Below, one piece after another: positions 7,185 through 13,645 of a stretch of 20,281 bases of DNA. How positions within the stretch are numbered: the first letter of the stretch is position 1; every line of letters starts with the position of its first letter. The notes under the pieces were generated by a model, which saw only the letters and a program-made list of their open reading frames with translations, did no database searches and was not told the origin of the DNA. Source of the stretch: a virus; IMG/VR virus record IMGVR_UViG_3300046003_008172, positions 1 through 20,281 of that record. One strand, given 5' to 3'. The translations under genes and the position numbers were made by a program.

Positions 7185-7775
7185 TTATCCTTTCTTGAAT
7201 ATATCCATCTGTGTTAGATCAGGCCAATCAGTTACTATCCATTGTCTTGGAGTTGTTTCAATTGCCGTTGGTAATTTTTCTAATCCGAGTTTTGCAGTTT
7301 CTGGTGTCATATAATAATGATAACCGTATGATGAAACATTTTGTTCTCGCCAAGGTATCATCGGTAATCTACCATCATATGACATCTTCTTTATTTCTGT
7401 TGCTGCAATTTCGTCATCCAATAAAAGAATACCACCACGACCGAGTGAAAGATGTTTTTGATATTGGAAACTTATCCCCATCATTGTATTTGGTATGTAT
7501 GAATCTTTCTTCCAAAGAACTGCGGCATCAATAACTCTATTAGTTAGATGATAGTAGTTTACCCAATTCTCATCTCTCCATTCCAACTCTATCTTCATCT
7601 TGTTAGCCAGAAATGGAACCGAAAGATATGTTCTCTTTGGAACTGATATTTTACTTACGTTAAGATAACGAAGTGCAAGTTCTATACCGTGAGTGCAACT
7701 ATCCACTGCAACTGCAAACGGTGCACCAAAGAACGATGCGACTTCTTTTTCAAATTGTTGTACTACTTCAAACAT
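7185..7775 (-). CDS. Compact DegT/DnrJ/EryC1-type PLP aminotransferase, 196 aa
   Basis: The family aminates keto-sugar nucleotides (for example GDP-4-keto-6-deoxymannose to GDP-perosamine) using pyridoxal phosphate and glutamate. Recognisable blocks: FEKEVASFFGAPFAVAVDS then THGIELALRYL, the PLP-ring Asp in VIDAAVLW (Asp83), the Schiff-base Lys107 in SFQYQKHLSLGRGG, and YGYHYYMTPETAKLGLEKL. The full family has about 360-400 residues. Here the segment between the first strands and Asp83 is much shorter than normal, and the protein ends soon after the GLEKL block, so most of the small C-terminal domain is missing. All key PLP residues that I can place remain, and the frame is intact, so it may be an active minimal enzyme or a specialised relative. 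It begins one base before PhyH ends its stop region (AAGTAATATG) and ends one base before gmd, an arrangement suggesting a shared pathway. Confidence 0.83.
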   Translation of the reverse strand: MFEVVQQFEKEVASFFGAPFAVAVDSCTHGIELALRYLNVSKISVPKRTYLSVPFLANKMKIELEWRDENWVNYYHLTNRVIDAAVLWKKDSYIPNTMMGISFQYQKHLSLGRGGILLLDDEIAATEIKKMSYDGRLPMIPWREQNVSSYGYHYYMTPETAKLGLEKLPTAIETTPRQWIVTDWPDLTQMDIFKKG

Positions 7776-7776
7776 A

Positions 7777-8679
7777 TTACTTACCTTCTAGATATGTTTT
7801 GATGTTGTTAGTATCATTGCACCATTTCGTTGCATATTTTGCATTTGGAACATCACTAAACATCGGGTGATAGTAATGTTTACAATCACCAAAGAAATAA
7901 TGATTTGCCTGTGTCAATCTCGTTTTATTTAAATCAGTTACACCTTCAACGTTAGAACCACCGTGTAACATATTTGCTGCCCATATAAGTGCCTGTCCCT
8001 TTTTCATCTTAACGATGTAAGGTTCAACTCCACTATTATGTGTTAATCTTTCAATAAATAATTCATATTCTCTATATGTGACTGCTTCACCGTTTTCAAC
8101 TTCATCTGGGTGTGGTAATTTCAAATCATGATATTGATATATCGGCCACCTGTGACTTCCGGGGACAATTTTTAATGAACCGTTCGTTTCATCTACATCT
8201 TCAAATGCAACCCATACACCACACATCCACAATTCAGGAACTGTGTGAAAATGAATTGCATCACTATGAAGTGGTTGATTACTTCCTTTTATAAAATTAA
8301 TTGTTGAAAATGGAAAAGGCTCTTTTCCATAAAGTAGTTCAAGAGATTCTACTATTTTTGGATGTACGGTCAGTTTAGCAATTGGTAAGCTACGTTTCCA
8401 TTGCTCGAATATTCTTTTACTATCGGAATATGTAAAATGGTCTGCATGAAATACGGTAGACTCACTATCAAGTGCGTCGTACATATCATTCAGTATTGGT
8501 TGAATGTCATCATCAGTCAACCCCAAATCAATTATAGCGTATCCCTTTTCGTGAAAATCAGAACAGAACTTTTTTTGTTCTTCCGTTAAATCTAATTTTT
8601 CAAGTATAGAATAAAAGAATGGAGATTCTATCCACGGTATACTTAACGAATTTTTGTCTGTAAGATATTTGTTATTCAT
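7777..8679 (-). CDS. Phytanoyl-CoA dioxygenase (PhyH) family Fe(II)/2-oxoglutarate oxygenase, 300 aa
   Basis: Non-heme iron oxygenase that would hydroxylate a carbon centre using O2 and 2-oxoglutarate. The facial triad is visible: His138 and Asp140 in QPLHSDAIHFH and the distal His239 in MLHGGS, followed by Arg254 in KTRLTQ for 2-oxoglutarate. The N-terminal FHEKGYAIIDLGLTDDDI and the core GVWVAFEDVDETNGSLKIV then PGSHRWP are family-typical. The start is taken at 8679 because GGAG lies six bases upstream and overlaps the end of the acyltransferase gene; longer in-frame ATGs at 8691 and 8766 have no such support. The substrate is unknown. Within this cluster it could hydroxylate an acyl chain or a sugar, but phage PhyH proteins outside sugar clusters also exist. 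Confidence 0.92.
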   Translation of the reverse strand: MNNKYLTDKNSLSIPWIESPFFYSILEKLDLTEEQKKFCSDFHEKGYAIIDLGLTDDDIQPILNDMYDALDSESTVFHADHFTYSDSKRIFEQWKRSLPIAKLTVHPKIVESLELLYGKEPFPFSTINFIKGSNQPLHSDAIHFHTVPELWMCGVWVAFEDVDETNGSLKIVPGSHRWPIYQYHDLKLPHPDEVENGEAVTYREYELFIERLTHNSGVEPYIVKMKKGQALIWAANMLHGGSNVEGVTDLNKTRLTQANHYFFGDCKHYYHPMFSDVPNAKYATKWCNDTNNIKTYLEGK

Positions 8680-8680
8680 A

Positions 8681-9214
8681 TTATTCTCCATGAAGTAATT
8701 TATTTGCACTTTCAAGTATTCTTTCTTTTTCTCTAATCTTAATTGGTCTTGCGGGACAACCTGCATAAATCATCCACGGTTTTGTATCTTTTGTTACAAC
8801 TGAATTTGCACCAACGATGGTACCTTCTCTTAAAGTTACACCTGGCAATACTGTACAGTTTACACCAAGAGTTGCAAAGTCCTCAAAAATAATTGGTTTA
8901 TTTATAACCGTTCTGTGTTCAATAGGAACAACTGGAGATATTAACCCTTGTGAAAAGTCATCTGTTGCACAAACAATTCTTCCACCCGAACCAATATTTG
9001 TGAAGCTACCCATAGTTAATTTTGCAGGAGCACCTCCAATTATAGAAACACTTGGGGCAATATGAATGTAATCACCCATTATAAGTTGTGTTGAAATATA
9101 TGTCCACATATCTATTGCAATATGACTACCAATTTCAACCAGCTCCGGTCTTGATATTACACAGAGTTCGCTTATTCTGACATCGGAACCAACCCTTTTC
9201 AATTTATCTAACAT
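8681..9214 (-). CDS. Left-handed beta-helix (hexapeptide repeat) acyltransferase, 177 aa
   Basis: Transfers an acetyl or other acyl group from CoA or ACP, usually to a sugar amine or hydroxyl. Repeated hexapeptide turns appear throughout: VEIGSHIAID, LIMGDYIHIAPSVSIIGG, LTMGSFTNIGSGG, then IIFEDFATLGVNCTVLPGV, TIVGANSVVTKD and the closing AGCPARPIK that is typical of the NodL/LacA/maltose-acetyltransferase and sugar N-acyltransferase group. The start is the ATG at 9214 with GAGG just upstream, rather than the ATG at 9226 that lacks a ribosome site; it overlaps nothing but follows the KAS III stop (TGATATG). Since aminotransferase and ketoacyl synthase genes flank it, N-acylation of a 4-amino-6-deoxyhexose is a reasonable inference (compare PerB/WbdR for perosamine). 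Confidence 0.92.
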   Translation of the reverse strand: MLDKLKRVGSDVRISELCVISRPELVEIGSHIAIDMWTYISTQLIMGDYIHIAPSVSIIGGAPAKLTMGSFTNIGSGGRIVCATDDFSQGLISPVVPIEHRTVINKPIIFEDFATLGVNCTVLPGVTLREGTIVGANSVVTKDTKPWMIYAGCPARPIKIREKERILESANKLLHGE

Positions 9215-9215
9215 A

Positions 9216-10163
9216 TCAATCCTCATAATTTATTAGAATTGAACCCCATGTCCATCCTGAGCCTATTGCGGTGAAAAGAATCTTATCACCTTTTTTAATT
9301 TGACCGTCTTCTCTTGCCTCATGAAACGCAATTGGAACGGATGCACCTGCAATATTTGCGTACTTGTGCATAACAGTTTTAACTTTTTCCATAGGAAGTC
9401 CCACTTCCTGCGCGACTATCTTCAATATATTTATACTTGGTTGGTGTGGAATAAGTAAACTTATTTCTGAAACATCCATATTATTCTTTTTCAGAATTGA
9501 TTTAATAGATGGCGGTAAAACTTTAACTGCCTGTTCCCAAACTTCTTTTCCATTCATATTGAACTTTTTTCCATGTTCAAGAACGAATCCAGTCATACCA
9601 GTTCCATTTCCGTTTGCAAGTATCTCACTTGAAATCCAACCTCGTTCAGATTTACCAAGAACAACTGCACCAGCTCCGTCTCCAAAAAAGACACAATGTT
9701 TATGATTCCAATCTGTTATTTTTGAATAGGCTTCTGTTGCTATAATTAGTACATTGTTATACATACCAGAACTGATGAATGATGCACCCATAGTCATTGC
9801 GTATACAAATCCAGAGCAAACTGCATTTACATCAAATGATGGTACATTTTTTTCTATGTTTAATTTTTCGTGAATGATACAAGCAGTTGATGGAGAAATT
9901 TTTTCAGGACTTGATGTTGCAACAATAATTAAGTCTAAATCTTCTTTATCTATCCCTGCATCTTTCATTGCGTTTATTGCCGCTGAATATCCGAGAGTAG
10001 AAACGGTTTCTGATTCTGAAGCAACTCTTCTTTCTTCGATTCCAAGTTTTTCTTTTATCCACTCATCAGTTGTATCAATTCCATTTATTATAGAATTGTT
10101 CAAGAATATATTACTTGGTAATGCAACACCAGAACCTTTTATATTTACATTGTTGAATACCAC
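9216..10163 (-). CDS. 3-oxoacyl-ACP synthase III (FabH-like), 315 aa, GTG start
   Basis: KAS III enzymes condense an acyl-CoA with malonyl-ACP to give a short 3-oxoacyl-ACP. The full catalytic triad is present: Cys116 in NAVCSGF, His240 in LIPHQPS and Asn270 in YANIAGAS, the same spacing as in E. coli FabH (112, 244, 274). Other family blocks: TTDEWIKEKLGIEERRVA, FFGDGAGAVVLG, and the C-terminal FTAIGSGWTWGSILI. The length is normal. Start: GTG at 10161-10163 overlaps the cupin stop (TAGTG), and GGAG stands five bases before it. In bacterial glycan clusters such as the viosamine island of Pseudomonas syringae, a KAS III gene helps to make the acyl substituent of an amino sugar; a similar role fits here. 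It could alternatively affect host lipid synthesis. No acyl carrier protein gene is in the window. Confidence 0.94.
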   Translation of the reverse strand: MVFNNVNIKGSGVALPSNIFLNNSIINGIDTTDEWIKEKLGIEERRVASESETVSTLGYSAAINAMKDAGIDKEDLDLIIVATSSPEKISPSTACIIHEKLNIEKNVPSFDVNAVCSGFVYAMTMGASFISSGMYNNVLIIATEAYSKITDWNHKHCVFFGDGAGAVVLGKSERGWISSEILANGNGTGMTGFVLEHGKKFNMNGKEVWEQAVKVLPPSIKSILKKNNMDVSEISLLIPHQPSINILKIVAQEVGLPMEKVKTVMHKYANIAGASVPIAFHEAREDGQIKKGDKILFTAIGSGWTWGSILINYED

Positions 10164-10579
10164 TATGACTCCAAGAAAACTTTATCCAAAGATTGTCCTT
10201 CATATGGTCCGGTCTTATATTCATATACAAGAGTATCTTCTTCAAGTATTTTATAATTGTGACCACCTTCAAGTGTGAAACTGGCATCGCCCTCATTCAA
10301 AACAAATTTCTCTAAAACAGTATCGTCAAGGTCATAAAAAATTACCTCAACACTACCACGAATAATTACCCAGCTTTCCTGTGCGATAACATTTCGTGTT
10401 CTCTCTTTCCAAATATGTTTGTGTGGTTTAAATGTTTTTCCATTTTCCATCTGCAATATAGAACATTGAATAAATTGTGATTCGTCAATTATATCTTGTC
10501 TTCCTGATTTAAAATCATCTTTACGAACAACAATATGTAATATTTTTTCAGGGTCTATCTTTGAATAGATTTTTTTCAT
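10163..10579 (-). CDS. Cupin-fold protein of the polysaccharide-cluster type, 138 aa
   Basis: A single cupin beta-barrel. Metal-binding signature residues appear in GKTFKPHKHIW (two His) and a later His in EGGHNYKILEEDTLVYEYKT; between them lie ESWVIIRGSVEVIFYDLDD and FVLNEGDASF, the usual barrel strands. The combination ending YKTGPYEGQSLDK is one I associate with small cupins in capsule and O-antigen clusters, related in fold to WbuC and to the QdtA/FdtA keto-isomerases, but the match is from memory and the exact activity is open (isomerase, epimerase or binding protein). The ATG at 10579 shares a base with the stop of the 30-codon ORF upstream (TAATG), and its own TAG overlaps the GTG of the ketoacyl synthase gene, so the three are likely co-translated. 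Confidence 0.85.
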   Translation of the reverse strand: MKKIYSKIDPEKILHIVVRKDDFKSGRQDIIDESQFIQCSILQMENGKTFKPHKHIWKERTRNVIAQESWVIIRGSVEVIFYDLDDTVLEKFVLNEGDASFTLEGGHNYKILEEDTLVYEYKTGPYEGQSLDKVFLES

Positions 10580-10671
10580 TATAAAATCCTCTGTAATACA
10601 GTCATTCCATTTCCATTTTTACCTATTATTAATAATGAGCATTGATTTAAGATCTGTACATCATCTATCAT
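10579..10671 (-). CDS. Possible 30-aa small ORF
   Basis: The only 95-base gap inside the glycan module is filled by a 30-codon frame that encodes MIDDVQILNQCSLLIIGKNG then NGMTVLQRIL. Support is positional: an AAGG ribosome site eight bases before the ATG, a start three bases after the GT9-like stop, and a TAATG overlap with the cupin start. There is no recognisable domain; residues 6-16 are fairly hydrophobic. It could be a genuine micro-protein, a leader that couples translation to the cupin gene, or the N-terminal remnant of a lost gene. Confidence 0.5.
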   Translation of the reverse strand: MIDDVQILNQCSLLIIGKNGNGMTVLQRIL

Positions 10672-10674
10672 AAA

Positions 10675-11538
10675 TTAATCCTTAATTATTTCTTGTATTT
10701 GACTTACTACTGATTTGTCTGTAATATACGGATTTAATGTGACATGGGCAACATCATTGAAATAATATTTTGGTCCTAATTTTGGATCCTGATTTTTTTC
10801 TATTACTCCATTCCACCCATATAGTTGATGGACAAAATCACCAGTGATAATTGTTCTTGTTCCAACACCAGCTGCAATATTTGATAGCCCACCTTCTGAA
10901 CCAATGAAATAATCACAGTTCTTTATAACGGACGCAGTAAATGTTAATTCACTAACCGTATTTATGTCAGATGACATTTGATTATAACCATTTGGTTTTC
11001 CAACAGGAATTATTACCACATTATCAATTTTATTTAAAGAATCTATTATAAAAGATATATTTCTTCTTTTTCCACCATATCCTAAATTTGGAACATCTAT
11101 TCCTCTGATATATTCTTCTTCGGTAAATAAGAAACTTTTTTCTTCCCAATTTTGTTGGACTGCTATAGTTTTATAACCTCCGGCTTTATATTCGGAAAAT
11201 CCTTTTTCGATTAGTAAATCTAAAGCACGATTTGTATAGACCTCATACTCTGATGAAACATTTTCTATTTCACACATCTTTTGAAATTGTATTGTTGGTG
11301 TCTCTTTTCTATGTATCGGTTTTAGTTCATAAATTTTATCATAATTACCTATTAGTTCACCCGATATGAAAACATTATCAATGTAAGGATTATTAAATAT
11401 TAATTCAAACGGAGAAAGTATAGAGATTTGAAAATCAACAATACAATCTTTGCCATATTTTTCTTTAAGTTTTTTAGCAACAGATGTAGCAAATAAATTA
11501 TCGCCTATGAACCCTACTGTTTTTATTAGAATATTCAT
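10675..11538 (-). CDS. GT9/heptosyltransferase-like glycosyltransferase (GT-B), 287 aa
   Basis: The N-terminus MNILIKTVGFIGDNLFATSVAKKLKEKYG has the GT9 layout (first strand, then Gly-rich GD loop, then helix), as in ADP-heptose:LPS heptosyltransferases. The C-terminal half contains NVVIIPVGKPNG and CDYFIGSEGGLSNIAAGVGT (about residues 208-226), which is the family donor-binding signature (...D...G.dsG..HiAaa.g.p...). Glu-Gly-Gly replaces the common Asp-Ser-Gly. Length is a little below the usual 320-350. The ATG at 11538, with AAGGA eight bases upstream, is preferred over the one at 11559, which lies inside the upstream gene. Donor and acceptor are unknown; bacterial relatives act on lipopolysaccharide core, but GT9-like genes in phages may have other acceptors. 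Confidence 0.83.
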   Translation of the reverse strand: MNILIKTVGFIGDNLFATSVAKKLKEKYGKDCIVDFQISILSPFELIFNNPYIDNVFISGELIGNYDKIYELKPIHRKETPTIQFQKMCEIENVSSEYEVYTNRALDLLIEKGFSEYKAGGYKTIAVQQNWEEKSFLFTEEEYIRGIDVPNLGYGGKRRNISFIIDSLNKIDNVVIIPVGKPNGYNQMSSDINTVSELTFTASVIKNCDYFIGSEGGLSNIAAGVGTRTIITGDFVHQLYGWNGVIEKNQDPKLGPKYYFNDVAHVTLNPYITDKSVVSQIQEIIKD

Positions 11539-11539
11539 T

Positions 11540-12259
11540 TCATATTTCCTTATATTCAAAGTTTTTCACTTTCAACCATCTAACATTTTCCCCTGCTTCA
11601 AACTCCTCAACATCTGCCGATACATGATTATATCCGTACTGATAATTTTGTTTAATATGGTATAACATGGTGTGATTATTTATAAAATCTTTATCATTAT
11701 CATCTGGTTTACTGTCTTCGTGATAAAGTCCATAAAAAAGTCCTTCGTTATTTCTCTTCCATTCGCATCCAAATAGTTTTAATCTCTCTCGTGTATCGTC
11801 ATCTTCTTTACCCCAACCACGATAATATGGATTTAGACCTTTTATATCGTGAAATAAATCTTTGTGTAATACAAAAATTCCACCTGAATGATTTCCAACA
11901 TCAACGTGAAAATTTCTATAACCGGCAGGTATATCTAAAAAATCTCTTGGTTTATCATCTTTATCTAAAAAGATAACTTTACCCACCGGATATAATGGAG
12001 TCTTACTATTCGTGTGGTATGATTCCGGTCGTATTGAATCAGATGGATAATAGTCTACATCATGGAAAATTAATAGTTCACCATTTGAAATTGTACCAGC
12101 GATATTATACAGGGAGTTTTTTTGAAATTTATCTTCATCATCCTGTTCAACAACAATTATTTCATATTCTGTTTTATGAAATACAGATTCTAATTTTGGA
12201 AGAATCTTTGAAAGATGTTCTTCGCGATTTCGGTATGGTATTATTATTGAGTATTTCAT
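11540..12259 (-). CDS. GT7-like (beta-1,4-galactosyltransferase fold) glycosyltransferase, 239 aa
   Basis: Opens with SIIIPYRNREEHL (residues 4-16), then IVVEQDDEDKF, and LIFHDVDYYP with the metal-binding Asp67-Val-Asp69, all as in the GT7 family of beta-4-galactosyltransferases and the related chondroitin polymerase domain. The second hallmark follows: HSGGIFVLHKDLFHDIKGLN then YYRGWGKEDDDTRERL (Gly148-Trp149-Gly150, Glu152, Asp153-155), which binds donor and acceptor in that family. After it, GLYHEDSKPDD supplies a further His. No membrane anchor is present, unlike animal members. A Gal, GalNAc or similar transfer is expected from the family; the actual sugar is unknown. The ATG overlaps the previous stop in ATGA. 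Confidence 0.9.
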   Translation of the reverse strand: MKYSIIIPYRNREEHLSKILPKLESVFHKTEYEIIVVEQDDEDKFQKNSLYNIAGTISNGELLIFHDVDYYPSDSIRPESYHTNSKTPLYPVGKVIFLDKDDKPRDFLDIPAGYRNFHVDVGNHSGGIFVLHKDLFHDIKGLNPYYRGWGKEDDDTRERLKLFGCEWKRNNEGLFYGLYHEDSKPDDNDKDFINNHTMLYHIKQNYQYGYNHVSADVEEFEAGENVRWLKVKNFEYKEI

Positions 12260-13017
12260 AACCTATCGTATTGGTGAACAATTGAATATTCGTTTAAGGT
12301 TGATAAATCAAATTGAACCATACCATTTGCAACAACATGAAGATGAACTGCAAACTTATCTTTTAAATCTGTAAATACAACTTTATCTTTATGGGATGTT
12401 TGTATCAAATAATTGAAAGAGGTTTGGTCTGCAACAAGAGGTTTACCTATTGACATTAGATAAATGTCTGCGCATATGTCTTGAACTAATTTTGCATTAC
12501 CACCGAATACACCAACATTATAAACTTGATTTGAAATCAAAGAATGATAACCAATCATAGATAAATTGTTATACAGATGGCGTTCATTCCATTTATCATC
12601 TTCATATTTTATAACTTCACTCGATGCAATTATCTTATCGGACGGTATCTTGCTAAATGGGTCATCGTTAAAATATACATCTCGTACATCCGTAATCAGA
12701 ATTTTTTCATAATCATTCTCTGTCAAGTATTGCCATATATGATAAAATCTTATGTTATGAACTAGATTGTAAGACGATGATATTGTCATCTCTCCAGTGT
12801 GAGTTTGAAACTTATCCACTTCATTGTTATACGCATCATGAGTTGGAATTATCACATCCACATTTTTTGTTGATAAGTATTTTTTAAGTTCCTCATTTTC
12901 ATCGTTGTAAAGAAAGAGGACTCTTTTGATTTCAAAACCATCCGATGATTCAATCCATCGTTGAACATCACTTTGGGAATAATTCCCGCTTATGGCACCA
13001 ATTAGAAGATTTTTCAT
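12256..13017 (-). CDS. GT-A type glycosyltransferase with DxxD motif, 253 aa
   Basis: Probably a nucleotide-sugar transferase. ILITDVRDVYFNDDPF (Asp110, Asp113) is the metal/nucleotide-binding motif seen in GT-A enzymes of the type annotated as nucleotide-diphospho-sugar transferases. Later blocks VYNVGVFGGNAKLVQDI and LVADQTSFNYLI match the acceptor/donor loop of this group (...N.Gvf.g......DQ..fN.l...), and the C-terminal SIVHQYDRL is the kind of terminal His segment that often completes the metal site. The protein is soluble. There is no convincing ribosome site before the ATG at 13017, which follows the previous stop by one base, so it may rely on coupled translation. Donor and acceptor cannot be read from sequence. 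Confidence 0.83.
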   Translation of the reverse strand: MKNLLIGAISGNYSQSDVQRWIESSDGFEIKRVLFLYNDENEELKKYLSTKNVDVIIPTHDAYNNEVDKFQTHTGEMTISSSYNLVHNIRFYHIWQYLTENDYEKILITDVRDVYFNDDPFSKIPSDKIIASSEVIKYEDDKWNERHLYNNLSMIGYHSLISNQVYNVGVFGGNAKLVQDICADIYLMSIGKPLVADQTSFNYLIQTSHKDKVVFTDLKDKFAVHLHVVANGMVQFDLSTLNEYSIVHQYDRL

Positions 13018-13018
13018 A

Positions 13019-13645
13019 TTAAACTATTGTATCATAGAAATTATTTTGTTGTTCTTGTTTTTGGATTGTCTTGTTATGGAAAAGACAATAATCCTTATCT
13101 TCTGGAAGGAATGAATATTTTTCATATCCATCAATCTTTTCATGTACTTTATTCTTCCAAGATATTGATTCCTTGTTTCGATAAATTCTCATTTGCCAAT
13201 CTGGCCAATTTATTCTACCCCATTCATCATGTCTCCAACGCCAAGAATTTATGTGACGTTCCGTTATACCGTCAACAACATTCCATCTTGGAACAATTAA
13301 AAGATCTAAATCTGAATTTGATTCAAGAATAGTGTGGATATTTTCAAGTAGAAATCCAGAAGGTATCTCGTCGGCATCAATATTGAATATCCATTCTTTC
13401 GTACAATGACTTTTCAAGTTATTCTTGAATGATGCAAAATCATTGTTGAGTGGAAATTGTATAACCTTTAATATTGGTATTCTTTCTTGATATATCGAAC
13501 ATACCTTTCTAACTTCATCTGTTGAATTATTTTGGTCGAGTTGGATAACTACCTCGTCTGTGTCCTTTAAGTTTACACGAATCACATTCAGTAGTTTATC
13601 CAACTCTCTATCTTCATTGCAAGCGGTTATTGTATAAGAAATCAT
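13019..13645 (-). CDS. Family 2 glycosyltransferase (WaaE/KdtX-like), 208 aa
   Basis: The first residues ISYTITACNEDRELDKLLN and DTDEVVIQLDQNNSTDEVRK are a GT2 opening with nucleotide-binding Asp. The metal motif lies in FNIDADEIPSG (Asp90, Asp92, Glu93). WNVVDGITERH then WPDWQMRIYRN and the V-H-E-K block (NKVHEKIDGY) are typical of the WaaE/KdtX-like GT2 subgroup, in which the arrangement DADE...P..Q.R..R......g.vHE is conserved. Members include LPS-core glucosyltransferases. The length is slightly short but all motifs are there. The start overlaps the previous stop by four bases (ATGA). It is the third gene of the glycan module. Confidence 0.88.
   Translation of the reverse strand: MISYTITACNEDRELDKLLNVIRVNLKDTDEVVIQLDQNNSTDEVRKVCSIYQERIPILKVIQFPLNNDFASFKNNLKSHCTKEWIFNIDADEIPSGFLLENIHTILESNSDLDLLIVPRWNVVDGITERHINSWRWRHDEWGRINWPDWQMRIYRNKESISWKNKVHEKIDGYEKYSFLPEDKDYCLFHNKTIQKQEQQNNFYDTIV

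Noticed and set aside
7211-7534. Plus-strand frame of 107 codons opposite the aminotransferase gene
   Set aside because: Antisense shadow of a recognisable DegT-like gene; low-complexity composition and no ribosome site in context.
9364-10278. Plus-strand open frames of 113 and 134 codons opposite the ketoacyl synthase gene
   Set aside because: They lie antisense to a gene with a full catalytic triad; their proteins have no domain-like pattern and all other genes run on the minus strand.
8899-11684. T4 late-promoter octamer TATAAATA on the minus strand at 8899-8906, 9428-9435 and 11677-11684
   Set aside because: All three are inside coding regions, 138 bases or more from the next start, and expected by chance in such AT-rich DNA; no supporting context.
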